Origin: UBA5314 sp039679855
GTDB lineage: Bacteria > Bacillota > Syntrophomonadia > Syntrophomonadales > Syntrophomonadaceae
Reading direction: 5' to 3'
Assembly: GCA_039679855.1 (NCBI GenBank)
Contig: JBDKUE010000226.1
Location: 1 to 11,276 of the forward strand
Length of the DNA stretch: 11,276 bases
In this document: in pieces, positions 1 to 6,671 of the stretch
Layout of the letters: the number at the start of each line of letters is the position of its first letter
Numbering within the stretch: the stretch's first letter is position 1
Translations under genes and position numbers: made by a program
The notes under the pieces: generated by a model
Databases searched by the model: none
Told to the model about the DNA's origin: nothing
What the model saw: only the letters and a program-made list of their open reading frames with translations

Positions 1-1009
1 TCTTTTCGGCCAGGGTGATATAGGGACGCAGGTAGTCCAATTCTTCAGTCAGCATAGTGGGAAGATTGACCACATTGGGCACAATCTCGCCGCGTAAGGC
101 CATAATGACCTGCTCGGCGATGTTTTCTCCCACCCGCTTCTGAGCTTCAAAGGTATCGGCTCCCAGATGGGGGGTGACAACTACGTTGTCAAAGGCAAAG
201 AGCGGGTTTCCTATGGCCGGTTCCTTTTCAAAAACATCCAGCCCGGCGCTGTGAATCTTGCCTTCTTCCAACCCCTTAACCAGGGCAGCTTCTTTGATTA
301 TACCCCCGCGGGCGCAGTTGACGACCCGAACTCCGTCTTTGGCCAGAGTCAGGATTTTTTCATCGATCATGTGCATGGTTTCTTCATTTCTCGGAGTGTG
401 AACGGTGATAAAATCAGCCTGTTGCACCAGCTCCTCCAGGGTGTTCATCTTTTCGGCCCCAAACCGCTCAAATCTCTCATCGGCGATGTATGGATCGTAG
501 GCTAATACCCGCATGTTAAAGGCTTTCAACCGGGTGGCTACCATGGACCCGATGCGCCCCAGCCCTACGATGCCCACCGTTTTTCCGTAGAGTTCAACAC
601 CCCGGAAGGGTTTGCGGTCCCAGGTTCCGCCCTTCAGGTAGTAATTGGCCCAGGCGGTCTTGCGGGAGGAAGATAAAAGCAGGCTTATAGTCTGTTCTGC
701 CGCCGATATGGTGTTGCTGTCCGGAGTATTGGCCACAATAACTCCCACCCGGGTGCAGGCGTCAACATTAATATTGTCCACCCCGTTGCCGGCCCGGCCT
801 ACAATTTTTAGGCGGGGCAGCCCGGCTTTGACCAGCTCCTCATCCACTTTGGTAACACTCCGGACTATGAGGGCATCGTATCCCCCGATTATTTTAAGTA
901 ATTCTTCCCGGGAAATGCCATCCCGGTAGTCTACATCCAATTCGGTTTTTAAAAGCTCAATGCCTTCATCAGCGATCCGTTCGGTAACAATTACCTTCTT
1001 TTTTTCCAC
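1..1009 (-). CDS. serA: D-3-phosphoglycerate dehydrogenase, 5' part (runs off the left edge)
   Basis: Catalyses the first committed step of serine synthesis: NAD-dependent oxidation of 3-phosphoglycerate to 3-phosphohydroxypyruvate, in the cytosol. I translated 336 residues from a GTG at 1009, preceded by an AGAAAGGAG ribosome site. The substrate-binding domain comes first, with RAGNGVDN at about 72-79. The NAD-binding Rossmann motif GLGRIG is at 149-154. The catalytic triad of the family is visible: Arg in NCARGG (about 234), Glu in LDVFEKEP (about 263), and His in TPHLGAD (about 281). The last visible residues (VPNVVNLP, then LRPYITLAEK) look like the start of the intervening domain of the long form, which normally ends in an ACT domain; that part lies outside the window. 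The start is 22 bases after the aminotransferase stop, so the two should share the serine T-box transcript. Identification is firm; the full length is not visible. Confidence 0.96.
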   Translation of the reverse strand, partial: MEKKKVIVTERIADEGIELLKTELDVDYRDGISREELLKIIGGYDALIVRSVTKVDEELVKAGLPRLKIVGRAGNGVDNINVDACTRVGVIVANTPDSNTISAAEQTISLLLSSSRKTAWANYYLKGGTWDRKPFRGVELYGKTVGIVGLGRIGSMVATRLKAFNMRVLAYDPYIADERFERFGAEKMNTLEELVQQADFITVHTPRNEETMHMIDEKILTLAKDGVRVVNCARGGIIKEAALVKGLEEGKIHSAGLDVFEKEPAIGNPLFAFDNVVVTPHLGADTFEAQKRVGENIAEQVIMALRGEIVPNVVNLPTMLTEELDYLRPYITLAEK

Positions 1010-1031
1010 TGTATATTCTCCTTTCTGGCCT

Positions 1032-2192
1032 TTACTTGCTGTGCATTTGATATAGGAATCGTTGGGCCTCATTGATCCCGGCCCCTACTTCAATGGCGTA
1101 GCCGCTCTTTTTCAACACGATCTCCAGGGCGGCTATTACGGAAAGCAGATCGAGTTCTCTGACATAACCCAAATGCCCGATGCGGAAGATTACGTCGTCC
1201 AGGCTCAGCTGCCCACCGGCCATGGCGATGTTGAATTCCTCCAGCAGCATCTTGCGCAGCTGGTTGGCTCCGCTCCTACCCGGGGCAATCACCGAAGTGA
1301 GGGCGGTTGACGCACAGTTTTCTTCGGCCAGCAGTTCCAGCCCCATGGCCCGCATAGCCGACCGGATCATATTGCGGTAATTAAGGTGTCTGGCCAGGAC
1401 CTGGTCCAGGCCTTCCTCAAACATCATGGTCAGGGCTTCGGCCAGACCATAATAGAGAGAAATGGGCGGTGTAACTGGATTTTGCCCTTTCTCCAGGTAT
1501 TTCATTCCCAGATCCAGATCCCAATAGAATCTGGAATTGGTACAGGTCCTATGTACTTCGAGAGCCTTTTCGTTAAAAGCCATAAAAGATAGTCCCGGGG
1601 GAATCATAAAAGCTTTTTGGGAGCCGCTTATAACTACGTCCAGATTCCAGTCATCCATTTTGAGATCTACCGCGGCAAGACCACTTACCGAGTCGACCAT
1701 TAGCAAAGCCGGATGATCGCCTCTTGCTTCACTGATAGCCTTTACATCATTGAATACTCCCGTAGAGGTTTCATTCTGGGTTACCAGGATCGCTTTGATC
1801 CGGTGGCCGCTGTCTTTTTGCAGAATGTCTCTTACCATCTGGGGGTCGGCCGAAGTCCCCCAGGGGAAATCGATTTTCTCTACCTGGGCGCCGAATTGGG
1901 CCGCTATTTCAGCGAAGCGGTCGCCAAATACGCCAATGGATATGGCCAAAACCTTATCGCCGGGAGATATAAAGTTAACCACGGCCGCTTCCAGCCCTCC
2001 AGTGCCGGAAGCCGGGTAAATAAGTACATGATGTCTGGTCCGATAGACCTTTTTTATTCCCGCAGTTACTCCGATTATGATTTCCTTGAATTCAGGGCCC
2101 CGGTGGTTGACCAGAGGCCGGCTCATAGCCCTTATCACGCGTTCTGGAACCGGTGTGGGCCCAGGAAGGAGTAGATACTGCTCCCCTATCAT
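1032..2192 (-). CDS. Class V PLP-dependent aminotransferase, probable phosphoserine aminotransferase
   Basis: A fold-type I, class V aminotransferase of the alanine-glyoxylate/serine-pyruvate type, 386 residues, the usual length for the family. Visible features are the N-terminal LLLPGPTPVPERV (8-20), the phosphate-binding SGTGGLEA (62-69), the cofactor aspartate in MVDSVSG (D167), and the Schiff-base lysine in SGSQKAFMIPPGL (K193). The ATG at 2192 follows an AAAGGGGGG ribosome site about 9 bases upstream. It is the first gene behind a serine-specific T-box leader and lies 22 bases before serA. The family alone would predict serine-pyruvate or alanine-glyoxylate transamination. The setting makes 3-phosphohydroxypyruvate to O-phosphoserine, the SerC step, the better inference. 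It shows no similarity that I can see to classical SerC. Substrate remains unproven; the family assignment is firm. Confidence 0.9.
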   Translation of the reverse strand: MIGEQYLLLPGPTPVPERVIRAMSRPLVNHRGPEFKEIIIGVTAGIKKVYRTRHHVLIYPASGTGGLEAAVVNFISPGDKVLAISIGVFGDRFAEIAAQFGAQVEKIDFPWGTSADPQMVRDILQKDSGHRIKAILVTQNETSTGVFNDVKAISEARGDHPALLMVDSVSGLAAVDLKMDDWNLDVVISGSQKAFMIPPGLSFMAFNEKALEVHRTCTNSRFYWDLDLGMKYLEKGQNPVTPPISLYYGLAEALTMMFEEGLDQVLARHLNYRNMIRSAMRAMGLELLAEENCASTALTSVIAPGRSGANQLRKMLLEEFNIAMAGGQLSLDDVIFRIGHLGYVRELDLLSVIAALEIVLKKSGYAIEVGAGINEAQRFLYQMHSK

Positions 2193-2216
2193 GGGTTTTT
2201 GCCCCCCTTTTTAATA

Positions 2217-2257
2217 ATAAAAAATAACAACCTCCCGTCCACTCCAGGGACGAGAGG
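2217..2257 (-). terminator. T-box rho-independent terminator
   Basis: On the minus strand the stem arms CCTCTCGTCC (2257-2248) and GGACGGGAGG (2240-2231) pair over 10 bp with one G-U, around a 7-base loop, and are followed by TTGTTATTTTTTATT. It competes with the antiterminator containing the T-box core just upstream. It may also end transcripts arriving from gyrA-pdxS-pdxT. Confidence 0.92.
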
Positions 2258-2453
2258 TATTTCCCGCGTTGCCACCCTTATTGGTGTTTGCACACCCACT
2301 TAAATGGTTGTAACGGAACCACCGGTACTGCTTTCGCAGCCTACTCCGGGGCGGATTCAGAAGCGGTCTGCTCTGGTTTGCACCGTACACCAGCTCTCTA
2401 GCCCAGCCGTTTTCTTACTTTTCCCCATCAATGTCGTAATATTATGAAATTTG
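2217..2453 (-). ncRNA. T-box riboswitch leader, serine (specifier UCC)
   Basis: A tRNA-sensing leader for the aminotransferase-serA unit. Reading the minus strand, the Stem I landmarks are an AGTAAG AG-bulge region (about 2420-2415), an AGAGAGCTGG ... CCAGAG apical hairpin (about 2398-2371), and a specifier loop GAA-TCC-G with TCC at 2355-2353, followed by GGAGTAGG at about 2347-2340. The T-box core AAGGGTGGCAACGCGGG is at 2279-2263. Its TGGC bulge (2274-2271) would pair with tRNA 3' GCCA, that is a G discriminator base as in tRNA-Ser. TCC reads as serine and agrees with the downstream genes. The leader ends in a rho-independent terminator (2257-2217). By the known mechanism, uncharged tRNA-Ser stabilises the antiterminator and lets transcription continue. 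The 5' end is inferred from the promoter. Confidence 0.95.
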
Positions 2454-2459
2454 AAGTTT

Positions 2460-2488
2460 ATTATATAATACCTTTCCAGGCTTTGCAA
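2460..2488 (-). promoter_or_regulatory. Sigma-A promoter for the serine T-box operon
   Basis: TTGCAA (2488-2483) and a perfect TATAAT (2465-2460) are separated by exactly 17 bases. Transcription would start near 2453, just before the T-box Stem I. The -35 box begins only about 10 bases after the pdxT stop codon, so no separate pdxT terminator fits before it. Confidence 0.85.
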
Positions 2489-2498
2489 GTTGGCTAAT

Positions 2499-3065
2499 TT
2501 AGTCCATTTTTAGAAAATACTCATGCACATCTACCGAAGCGGTAAGCTCGGGATGGAAAGCAGTGGCCAGGAATTTTCCCTCCTGAACCATGACCATCTT
2601 GTCCCGGTACCAACACAAGGCCCGGGTTTCGCCCCATATTTCTTCTACATAGGGGGCGCGGATAAAAACTCCCCGAGTAGTCCCCAGCCCTTCGACCTGC
2701 ACATCGGTTTCAAAACTATCTACCTGCCGGCCATAGGCATTGCGCTTGACCCGCATATCCATCAAGCCCAGGCGGGGCTGATCGGAATCGGCAATATCTT
2801 TGGCTAAAAGAATCATCCCGGCACAGGTTCCCCAAATGGGCATTCCTTCAATTGCTCTTTGCAATACGGTTTGCTCAAGCTTATATTCCCTTAATAGCTT
2901 GCCGATGGTAGTGCTCTCTCCCCCCGGAATAATCAGAGCATCTACTTGCTTTAAGTCTTCAACGCTTCTCACTTGCAGCGTTCGGGCACCGCACTTTTTT
3001 AAAGTGGCCTCGTGTTCAATAAAAGCACCCTGAAGAGCCAGGATGCCAACCATTTTACCAGCCAC
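2499..3065 (-). CDS. pdxT: Pyridoxal 5'-phosphate synthase, glutaminase subunit PdxT
   Basis: Glutamine amidotransferase subunit of the DXP-independent PLP synthase. It hydrolyses glutamine and channels ammonia to PdxS in the cytosolic PdxS-PdxT complex. At 188 residues it has the usual length. Visible are VGILALQGAF at the N-terminus, the oxyanion-loop GGES (48-51), the catalytic Cys in GTCAGM (C81), and the His/Glu pair in HPELT (H171, E173). The reading frame opens at a GTG (3065) inside the end of pdxS, 9 bases after the AAAGGA end of a GGAGGAAAGGA site. The family's usual start corresponds to the ATG at 3053, one base after the pdxS stop, but that has no well-spaced ribosome site. I chose GTG; the true product may be four residues shorter. 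It overlaps pdxS, so the two are probably translationally coupled. Confidence 0.96.
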   Translation of the reverse strand: MAGKMVGILALQGAFIEHEATLKKCGARTLQVRSVEDLKQVDALIIPGGESTTIGKLLREYKLEQTVLQRAIEGMPIWGTCAGMILLAKDIADSDQPRLGLMDMRVKRNAYGRQVDSFETDVQVEGLGTTRGVFIRAPYVEEIWGETRALCWYRDKMVMVQEGKFLATAFHPELTASVDVHEYFLKMD

Positions 3066-3939
3066 GATCCTGCATCCTTTCCTCCGGCCTGATAGTGGCG
3101 ATGTCTATTCCCACCATGGCTTCGCCCAGATCCCGGGATACTTCAGCCAGCACCTTGGCATCTTGATAATAGGTGGTGGCGGCTACTATGGCCCGGGCCC
3201 GTTTCATTGGATCCCCGGATTTAAATATGCCTGAACCCACAAAGATCCCGTCACAGCCGAGCTGCATCATCAAAGCCGCGTCGGCCGGCGTAGCTATACC
3301 CCCGGCGGCAAAATTGACTACCGGCATGCGCTTCTGTTTTACAACCTCTAAAACCAGTTCATAGGGCGCCTGCATATCTTTGGCGGCGCTCATCAACTCC
3401 TCGGCCGGGAGGTTGACCACCCAGCGAATCTCATCGTTGACCTGGCGGATATGACGAACCGCTTCTATTACGTTGCCGGTTCCCGGCTCCCCTTTGGTCC
3501 TTATCATAGCAGCCCCTTCACCGATGCGGCGCAGGGCTTCTCCCAGGTTGCGGGCTCCGCAGACAAAAGGTACCTTGAACTGGCGCTTGTCAACATGGTA
3601 TTTGTCATCCGCCGGGGTCAGGACTTCGCTTTCGTCAATGTAGTCGATGCCCAGCGATTCCAGTATCTGCGCCTCAACAAAATGACCGATCCGGCATTTG
3701 GCCATGACCGGAATAGTAACCGCATCTAAAATCTTCAATATTACACTTGGATCGGCCATGCGGGCAATGCCTCCCGCCGCCCGTATATCGGCCGGAACTC
3801 TTTCCAGGGCCATTACCGCGCACGCTCCGGCAGTTTCCGCTATTTTGGCCTGCTCCGGAGTGGTTACGTCCATTATCACCCCGCCTTTTAGCATTTGGGC
3901 TAAACCGGCTTTGACGTTAAAGGTGCCTTTTTCTTCCAC
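3055..3939 (-). CDS. pdxS: Pyridoxal 5'-phosphate synthase, synthase subunit PdxS
   Basis: Builds PLP directly from ribose 5-phosphate, glyceraldehyde 3-phosphate and PdxT-derived ammonia. It is a (beta/alpha)8 barrel that forms a dodecamer decorated with PdxT. Its 294 residues match the family length. The key residues fall at the positions known from the Bacillus enzyme: Asp24 in VIMDV, Lys81 in PVMAKCRIGH (first Schiff-base lysine), and Lys149 in MIRTKGEPGTGN (second lysine). The start is a GTG at 3939, with a GGAGGG site 8 bases upstream. It begins 43 bases after the gyrA stop, a gap with no terminator-like hairpin, so co-transcription with gyrA is likely. The presence of pdxS-pdxT indicates the DXP-independent pathway of PLP synthesis. 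Confidence 0.98.
   Translation of the reverse strand: MEEKGTFNVKAGLAQMLKGGVIMDVTTPEQAKIAETAGACAVMALERVPADIRAAGGIARMADPSVILKILDAVTIPVMAKCRIGHFVEAQILESLGIDYIDESEVLTPADDKYHVDKRQFKVPFVCGARNLGEALRRIGEGAAMIRTKGEPGTGNVIEAVRHIRQVNDEIRWVVNLPAEELMSAAKDMQAPYELVLEVVKQKRMPVVNFAAGGIATPADAALMMQLGCDGIFVGSGIFKSGDPMKRARAIVAATTYYQDAKVLAEVSRDLGEAMVGIDIATIRPEERMQDRGW
3075..3085 (-). promoter_or_regulatory. Ribosome binding site for pdxT, inside pdxS
   Basis: GGAGGAAAGGA on the minus strand lies within the last codons of pdxS. Its end is 9 bases from the GTG at 3065 and 21 bases from the ATG at 3053. The spacing favours the GTG start for pdxT. Confidence 0.6.
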
Positions 3940-3982
3940 TGGTAATTCCCTCCAAATATTAAATTGCTCCTATTTACAATCT

Positions 3983-6418
3983 TTACTCTTCGGTTTCAAC
4001 TTTAAATCGGGCTATGCCCACTATCCTATCGTCTTCAGCCAGCCTCATCAGCATTACTCCTCGTGAATAGCGCTTTTGAATCGAAATGTCTTCGGCCTCC
4101 AGGCGGATCAAGGTCCCTTCGCTGGTAAGCATCATCAGTTCATCACCTTCACTGACGATGCGAAAATCGACCAGGCGCCCATTCTTGTCGGTAACTTCCA
4201 TGGATTTCAATCCCTTGCCGCCCCGGTTTTGAATGTTAAACTCGGTCAGCTCGGTGCGTTTGCCAAAACCGTTTTCGGTCACCAGCAAGACCATAGAGTT
4301 TTCCCGGAATTTATCCATGCCCACTACGTAGTCGCCTTTGCCCAAATTGATGGCCTTGACTCCGGTGGCGGTGCGGCCCATGGCCCGGACCTGTTCCTGT
4401 TCAAAGACGATGGTGAAACCCTTGGAGGTGGCGATCATAACCAGGTCTTTCTTGTCCACCCGGATGACCCCCACCAATTCGTCATCGTCCCGCAGGTTAA
4501 CGGCTATAAGCCCCGAGCGCCTTATGTTGGCGAAAGCGCCCATGTCCACTTTTTTTATTATGCCCTTTCTGGTTACCATCAAGAGCTGGCGCCGCTCATC
4601 GAATTGACGGGTTGCTACAATGGTGGTAACCCTCTCCCCGCCGCGCAGCTCCAGGAAATTGATAAGAGGCGTCCCCTTGGCCTGCCGGCCGGCTTCCGGT
4701 ATGTGGTAGGCGCGCATGGAAAAAACCCGCCCCTGGTTGGTAAACAACAGGACATGGGCCAAAACCGAGGTAACTAGAATATCATTGGCGAAATCCTCGG
4801 TACGGGTGGTTATCGAAGTTATTCCCTTGCCACCCCTTCTCTGGGCCCGGTAGGTTTCCAGCGGCATGCGCTTGATGTAGCCCCGGTTGCTGAGAAAGAT
4901 GACTATTTCCCGGTCATCGATAAAATCTTCTTCATCAAATTCGGTTTCTTCATGGCTTATCTCGGTGCGCCGCGCGTCGCCGTAGCGGCTCTTCATTTCA
5001 TCCAGGTCGTCTTTGATAATGCCCAGAACCCTTTCTGGACGGGCCAGAATGTCTTCATAGTCGGCTATCTTCAACAGTATTTCCTGGTATTCATCTTCTA
5101 TTTTGGTGCGCTCCAGGTTGGTTAACTGCACAAAGCGCATGTCCAGGATGGCATTGGCCTGAATCTCGGAGAGCGCGAATTGCTCCATCAAGCCGCCCCT
5201 GGCCGATTCCCGGTCGCGCGAACCCCTTATCAGAGCAATTATGGCATCTAGATTGTCCAGGGCGATCTTTAAGCCTTCTAATATATGCTGGCGGTTGCGG
5301 GCCAGGTTGAGTTCGTAGGTAGTCCGCCGCCTTATAACATCCTTGCGGTGCTCAACATAGTAATGGATCATTTCTTTGAGGTTCAAGGTGCGGGGCTGGC
5401 CGTCCACCAGGCTCAGCATATTCACCCCAAATGATTCCTGCAGCTGGGTGTGTTTAAACAATTTATTGATAAGGACGTTGAGATTGGCATCCTTGCGGAC
5501 ATCGATGACGATGCGAATGCCCTGCCGGTCTGACTCGTCCCGCAGGTCGCTTATGCCCTCTATTTTATGGTCCCTGGCCAGTTCAGCTATTTTCTCCACC
5601 AGGCGGGCTTTATTGACCTGGTAGGGTATCTCATGGACCACGATGGATTGACGGCCGCCTTTTTTCTCCTCAATACTGTAGCGGGCCTTCATTTTTATGC
5701 TGCCCCGCCCGGTTGTATAGGCCTGTCTTATCCCTTTGTTCTCCAGGATTCCGGCCGTAGGGAAGTCCGGTCCGGGGATCACCGTCATCAGTTCATCAAT
5801 AGTTACCTCAGGGTTGTCGATGTACATGCGGGTTGCGTCCACCACTTCCCCCAGGTTGTGGGGAGGGATATTGGTGGCCATTCCCACCGCTATTCCCGCC
5901 GAACCGTTTAAAAGCAGGCTGGGAATCCGGGCCGGCAGCACCGCCGGTTCCAGCCGGGTATCATCATAATTGGGCCGCCAATCAACGGTTTCTTTATCAA
6001 TGTCCTTGAGCAGTTCTCCGGCTATGCGAGACATGCGTGATTCAGTGTAGCGCATGGCCGCGGCTGAATCCCCATCTATAGAACCGAAGTTTCCATGCCC
6101 GTCGATTAAGGGATAGCGCATGGCAAAACCCTGCGCCATTTTTACCATGGTCTGATATATGGCAGCATCACCGTGCGGATGGTATTTCCCCATTACTTCG
6201 CCGACGATGTTGGCTGATTTTTTATGCGGCTTATCATGAGTCATTCCCTGATCGTAGAGGGCGTAGAGAATGCGCCGGTGCACGGGTTTCATTCCATCCC
6301 TGACGTCCGGCAGGGCCCTGGAAACGATAACGCTCATCGAGTATTCGAGAAATGACTTTTTAACCTCTTTTTCTATGTCAATAGGGATGATGGTTTCAAA
6401 CAACCTGTCCTGTGACAA
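3983..6418 (-). CDS. gyrA: DNA gyrase subunit A
   Basis: Breakage-reunion subunit of the GyrA2GyrB2 topoisomerase that introduces negative supercoils. It has 811 residues. The N-terminal winged-helix/tower domain carries YSMSVIVSRALPDVRDGMKP (26-45) and HPHGDAAIYQT (80-90). The catalytic tyrosine is Y124 in AMRYTESRMS. The GyrA box QRRGGKG at 526-532 marks it as gyrase rather than ParC and begins the DNA-wrapping beta-pinwheel domain. The start is a TTG at 6418, 7 bases after GGGAGGT. At the quinolone-contact positions, where E. coli has Ser83 and Asp87, this protein has Ala85 and Gln89. gyrB is not adjacent: three signalling genes lie between. pdxS follows 43 bases downstream without a terminator. 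Confidence 0.98.
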   Translation of the reverse strand: MSQDRLFETIIPIDIEKEVKKSFLEYSMSVIVSRALPDVRDGMKPVHRRILYALYDQGMTHDKPHKKSANIVGEVMGKYHPHGDAAIYQTMVKMAQGFAMRYPLIDGHGNFGSIDGDSAAAMRYTESRMSRIAGELLKDIDKETVDWRPNYDDTRLEPAVLPARIPSLLLNGSAGIAVGMATNIPPHNLGEVVDATRMYIDNPEVTIDELMTVIPGPDFPTAGILENKGIRQAYTTGRGSIKMKARYSIEEKKGGRQSIVVHEIPYQVNKARLVEKIAELARDHKIEGISDLRDESDRQGIRIVIDVRKDANLNVLINKLFKHTQLQESFGVNMLSLVDGQPRTLNLKEMIHYYVEHRKDVIRRRTTYELNLARNRQHILEGLKIALDNLDAIIALIRGSRDRESARGGLMEQFALSEIQANAILDMRFVQLTNLERTKIEDEYQEILLKIADYEDILARPERVLGIIKDDLDEMKSRYGDARRTEISHEETEFDEEDFIDDREIVIFLSNRGYIKRMPLETYRAQRRGGKGITSITTRTEDFANDILVTSVLAHVLLFTNQGRVFSMRAYHIPEAGRQAKGTPLINFLELRGGERVTTIVATRQFDERRQLLMVTRKGIIKKVDMGAFANIRRSGLIAVNLRDDDELVGVIRVDKKDLVMIATSKGFTIVFEQEQVRAMGRTATGVKAINLGKGDYVVGMDKFRENSMVLLVTENGFGKRTELTEFNIQNRGGKGLKSMEVTDKNGRLVDFRIVSEGDELMMLTSEGTLIRLEAEDISIQKRYSRGVMLMRLAEDDRIVGIARFKVETEE

Positions 6419-6425
6419 CTATATT

Positions 6426-6432
6426 ACCTCCC
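6426..6432 (-). promoter_or_regulatory. Ribosome binding site fixing the gyrA TTG start
   Basis: GGGAGGT on the minus strand, 7 bases before the TTG at 6418. No ATG or GTG in the gyrA frame is comparably placed, so this site decides the start. Confidence 0.7.
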
Positions 6433-6471
6433 ATTAACTTCTTGAAGTCTCTACCTCCTTTTACTAGTTGC

Positions 6472-6535
6472 TATAGACCGGCGAAACCGCTCCGCCCAAT
6501 TTCAGCCGGGCGCTATTTAATATACAAGGTCTATA
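6472..6535 (-). other. Possible structured RNA element in the gyrA leader
   Basis: On the minus strand TATAGACC (6535-6528) is perfectly complementary to GGTCTATA (6479-6472). Between them sit two smaller hairpins: CGCCC (6512-6508) with GGGCG (6497-6493), and GCG-GTTT-CGC (6490-6481). Together they could fold as a three-way junction 54 bases upstream of the gyrA start. I do not recognise it as a known RNA family. It could instead be a DNA operator palindrome, or chance. About 20 AT-rich bases in the junction are unpaired. Confidence 0.35.
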
Positions 6536-6543
6536 ACATTTCT

Positions 6544-6552
6544 ATTTTATCA
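6544..6552 (-). promoter_or_regulatory. Candidate extended -10 promoter for gyrA
   Basis: TGATAAAAT on the minus strand resembles an extended -10 element (TGn plus TAAAAT, five of six matches to TATAAT). No good -35 hexamer sits 16-18 bases upstream. It lies just before the possible folded leader. It is weak evidence by itself, but there is no obvious better promoter between the kinase gene and gyrA. Confidence 0.3.
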
Positions 6553-6603
6553 CAACGGCGGGCTGACCGGCATAGCTTAAGAACAGGAAAAAGCCGACTT
6601 ATT

Positions 6604-6612
6604 TGTGGATAA
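6604..6612 (-). promoter_or_regulatory. DnaA box (perfect consensus) upstream of gyrA
   Basis: The minus strand reads TTATCCACA, identical to the consensus 9-mer bound by the replication initiator DnaA. It lies about 190 bases before the gyrA start and about 50 bases upstream of the candidate -10. It is a single copy; I saw no cluster of further boxes in this gap. Confidence 0.5.
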
Positions 6613-6671
6613 ATGAAGATTCCTTCTTGCTTAAAACTGGTAATAAGGCGGGCATATAATTTATGCTTATC

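Larger units (their letters stand above)
6419..6671 (-). other. 253-base gap between the kinase gene and gyrA
   Basis: Holds, in order of transcription: a GCATA-AATTA-TATGC hairpin right after the kinase stop (6667-6653) without a T-run; a weak GAAG/CTTC hairpin near 6626-6615; a perfect DnaA-box sequence; a T-rich stretch with no matching stem; the candidate -10; the possible three-way junction; an AAGGAGGT sequence at 6460-6453 with no start codon nearby; and the gyrA ribosome site. I see no convincing terminator, so read-through from the signalling genes into gyrA is possible. No protein-coding gene was found here. Confidence 0.6.

Noticed and set aside
167..505. Plus-strand frame of 112 codons opposite serA
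   Set aside because: The minus strand carries a clear SerA with all catalytic motifs through this interval.
4076..4777. A 233-codon open frame on the plus strand antisense to gyrA
   Set aside because: It lies wholly within gyrA, has no recognisable domain or good ribosome site, and its sequence is what the codon bias of gyrA produces on the opposite strand. The many other plus-strand frames in the window are rejected for the same reason.
6655..6660. TATAAT-like sequence on the plus strand after the kinase gene
   Set aside because: It would drive transcription antisense into the kinase gene, with no gene on that strand. It is part of the AT-rich imperfect palindrome at 6653-6667.
6653..6667. 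Hairpin immediately after the kinase stop as a terminator
   Set aside because: The 5-bp AT-rich stem is weak and is followed by CCGCC rather than a T-run.
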